From: Candidatus Coatesiibacteriota bacterium
Lineage (GTDB): Bacteria > B130-G9
DNA: 6,237 nt
NCBI GenBank assembly: GCA_003647755.1
Contig: QMNL01000105.1
Location: 1-6,237 of the forward strand
Reading direction: 5' to 3'
Made by a program: the position numbers and the translations under genes. The first letter of the stretch is position 1. Every line of letters begins with the position of its first letter. Below, in pieces: positions 5,865 through 6,237 of this stretch. The notes below the pieces were generated by a model, which made no database searches, was not told where the DNA came from, and saw nothing but the letters and a program-made list of their open reading frames with translations.

Positions 5865-6236
5865 CTACTGCTCCTGATTCTGCTGGGTGAGAAACTTGAT
5901 CATCGCGCGCACCTTCTTGACGAACTCCTCGAACATATCGAGCGAGAGCGATTGGAGCCCATCGCATAAGGCCTTCTTGGGCCAGGGATGAACCTCAACC
6001 ATGACGCCGTCTGCCCCAGCGGCGAGCGCTGCCAGCGACATCGGGATGATGAGATCGGCTCGTCCTGTTGCGTGGCTTGGGTCAACAATTATCGGCAGCG
6101 AGCTCAGTTTTTTCACGAGTGGAACGGCGGCGATGTCGAGTGTAAACCTCGTGGAATTGTCGAAACTCCTTATCCCGCGTTCGCACAGAAACACCTGCTC
6201 ATTGCCCCCCTTGATGATGTATTCGGCGGCCAGGAG
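5865..6236 (-). CDS. aroF: 3-deoxy-7-phosphoheptulonate (DAHP) synthase, type I-beta, C-terminal part
   Basis: The frame runs off the right edge. The visible 123 residues are the C-terminal third of the barrel: YIIKGGNEQVFLCERGIRSF, then TRFTLD, DPSHATGRADL, AAGADGVMVEVHP and CDGLQSL. The enzyme condenses phosphoenolpyruvate with erythrose 4-phosphate, the entry step of the shikimate pathway to aromatic amino acids. The metal ligands expected in this part are all present: His in DPSH (codon 6074-6072), Glu in VEVHP (5996-5994) and Asp in CDG (5963-5961). The metal-binding Cys lies outside the window. The CERGIRSF and CDGLQSL wording matches the I-beta (Bacillus/Thermotoga-like) DAHP synthases and not KDO-8-phosphate synthase, which has TERGTSFG-type sequence. 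Any N-terminal regulatory domain cannot be judged. A short polar tail (QQNQEQ) ends the protein. The glycosyltransferase gene follows at once. Confidence 0.92.
   Translation of the reverse strand, partial: LLAAEYIIKGGNEQVFLCERGIRSFDNSTRFTLDIAAVPLVKKLSSLPIIVDPSHATGRADLIIPMSLAALAAGADGVMVEVHPWPKKALCDGLQSLSLDMFEEFVKKVRAMIKFLTQQNQEQ
5871..5875 (-). promoter_or_regulatory. Ribosome binding site of the glycosyltransferase gene, inside the end of the DAHP synthase gene
   Basis: AGGAG on the minus strand lies within the last codons of the DAHP synthase gene, twelve bases before the GTG at 5858. The spacing is longer than ideal. Its place before the upstream stop codon suggests that the two genes are translationally coupled. 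Confidence 0.4.
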
Positions 6237-6237
6237 A

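Overview
The window reads as bacterial chromosomal DNA with G+C somewhat above half and free use of GTG and TTG starts. It has no RNA gene, CRISPR array, insertion sequence or phage gene that I can see. Large secreted S8-like proteins with Ig-like tails, a FapA/DUF342 protein and a type I-beta DAHP synthase fit an uncultivated, probably Gram-negative-type lineage, but no single gene fixes the phylum.

Left part, plus strand. Positions 2-1054 are the 3' end of a subtilisin-like (family S8) protein: the last part of the peptidase domain, then two copies of a ~105-residue Ig-like domain. The position of the catalytic serine is read as alanine, so this looks like a pseudoprotease. After a 138-base gap with two small dyads, 1193-3157 encodes a 654-residue protein without signal peptide, built of about fifteen ~39-residue beta-propeller repeats. 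It falls into two halves, each ending in the same RFxFLE motif.

Right part, minus strand. Reading leftwards from the right edge: the 3' end of a DAHP synthase (first step of the shikimate pathway), then after six bases a family 2 glycosyltransferase of the polyprenyl-phosphate mannosyltransferase (DPM1-like) kind, then a 201-base gap with a GC-rich hairpin, then a full-length FapA (DUF342) protein. DAHP synthase and glycosyltransferase are almost certainly one transcript; fapA may be the third gene of that operon or have its own promoter. The propeller gene and fapA converge on a 127-base gap without a clear terminator.

I do not see a complete new system. The observations most worth a second look are the inactive-looking S8 domain and the two-lobed propeller protein next to it, in the same orientation.
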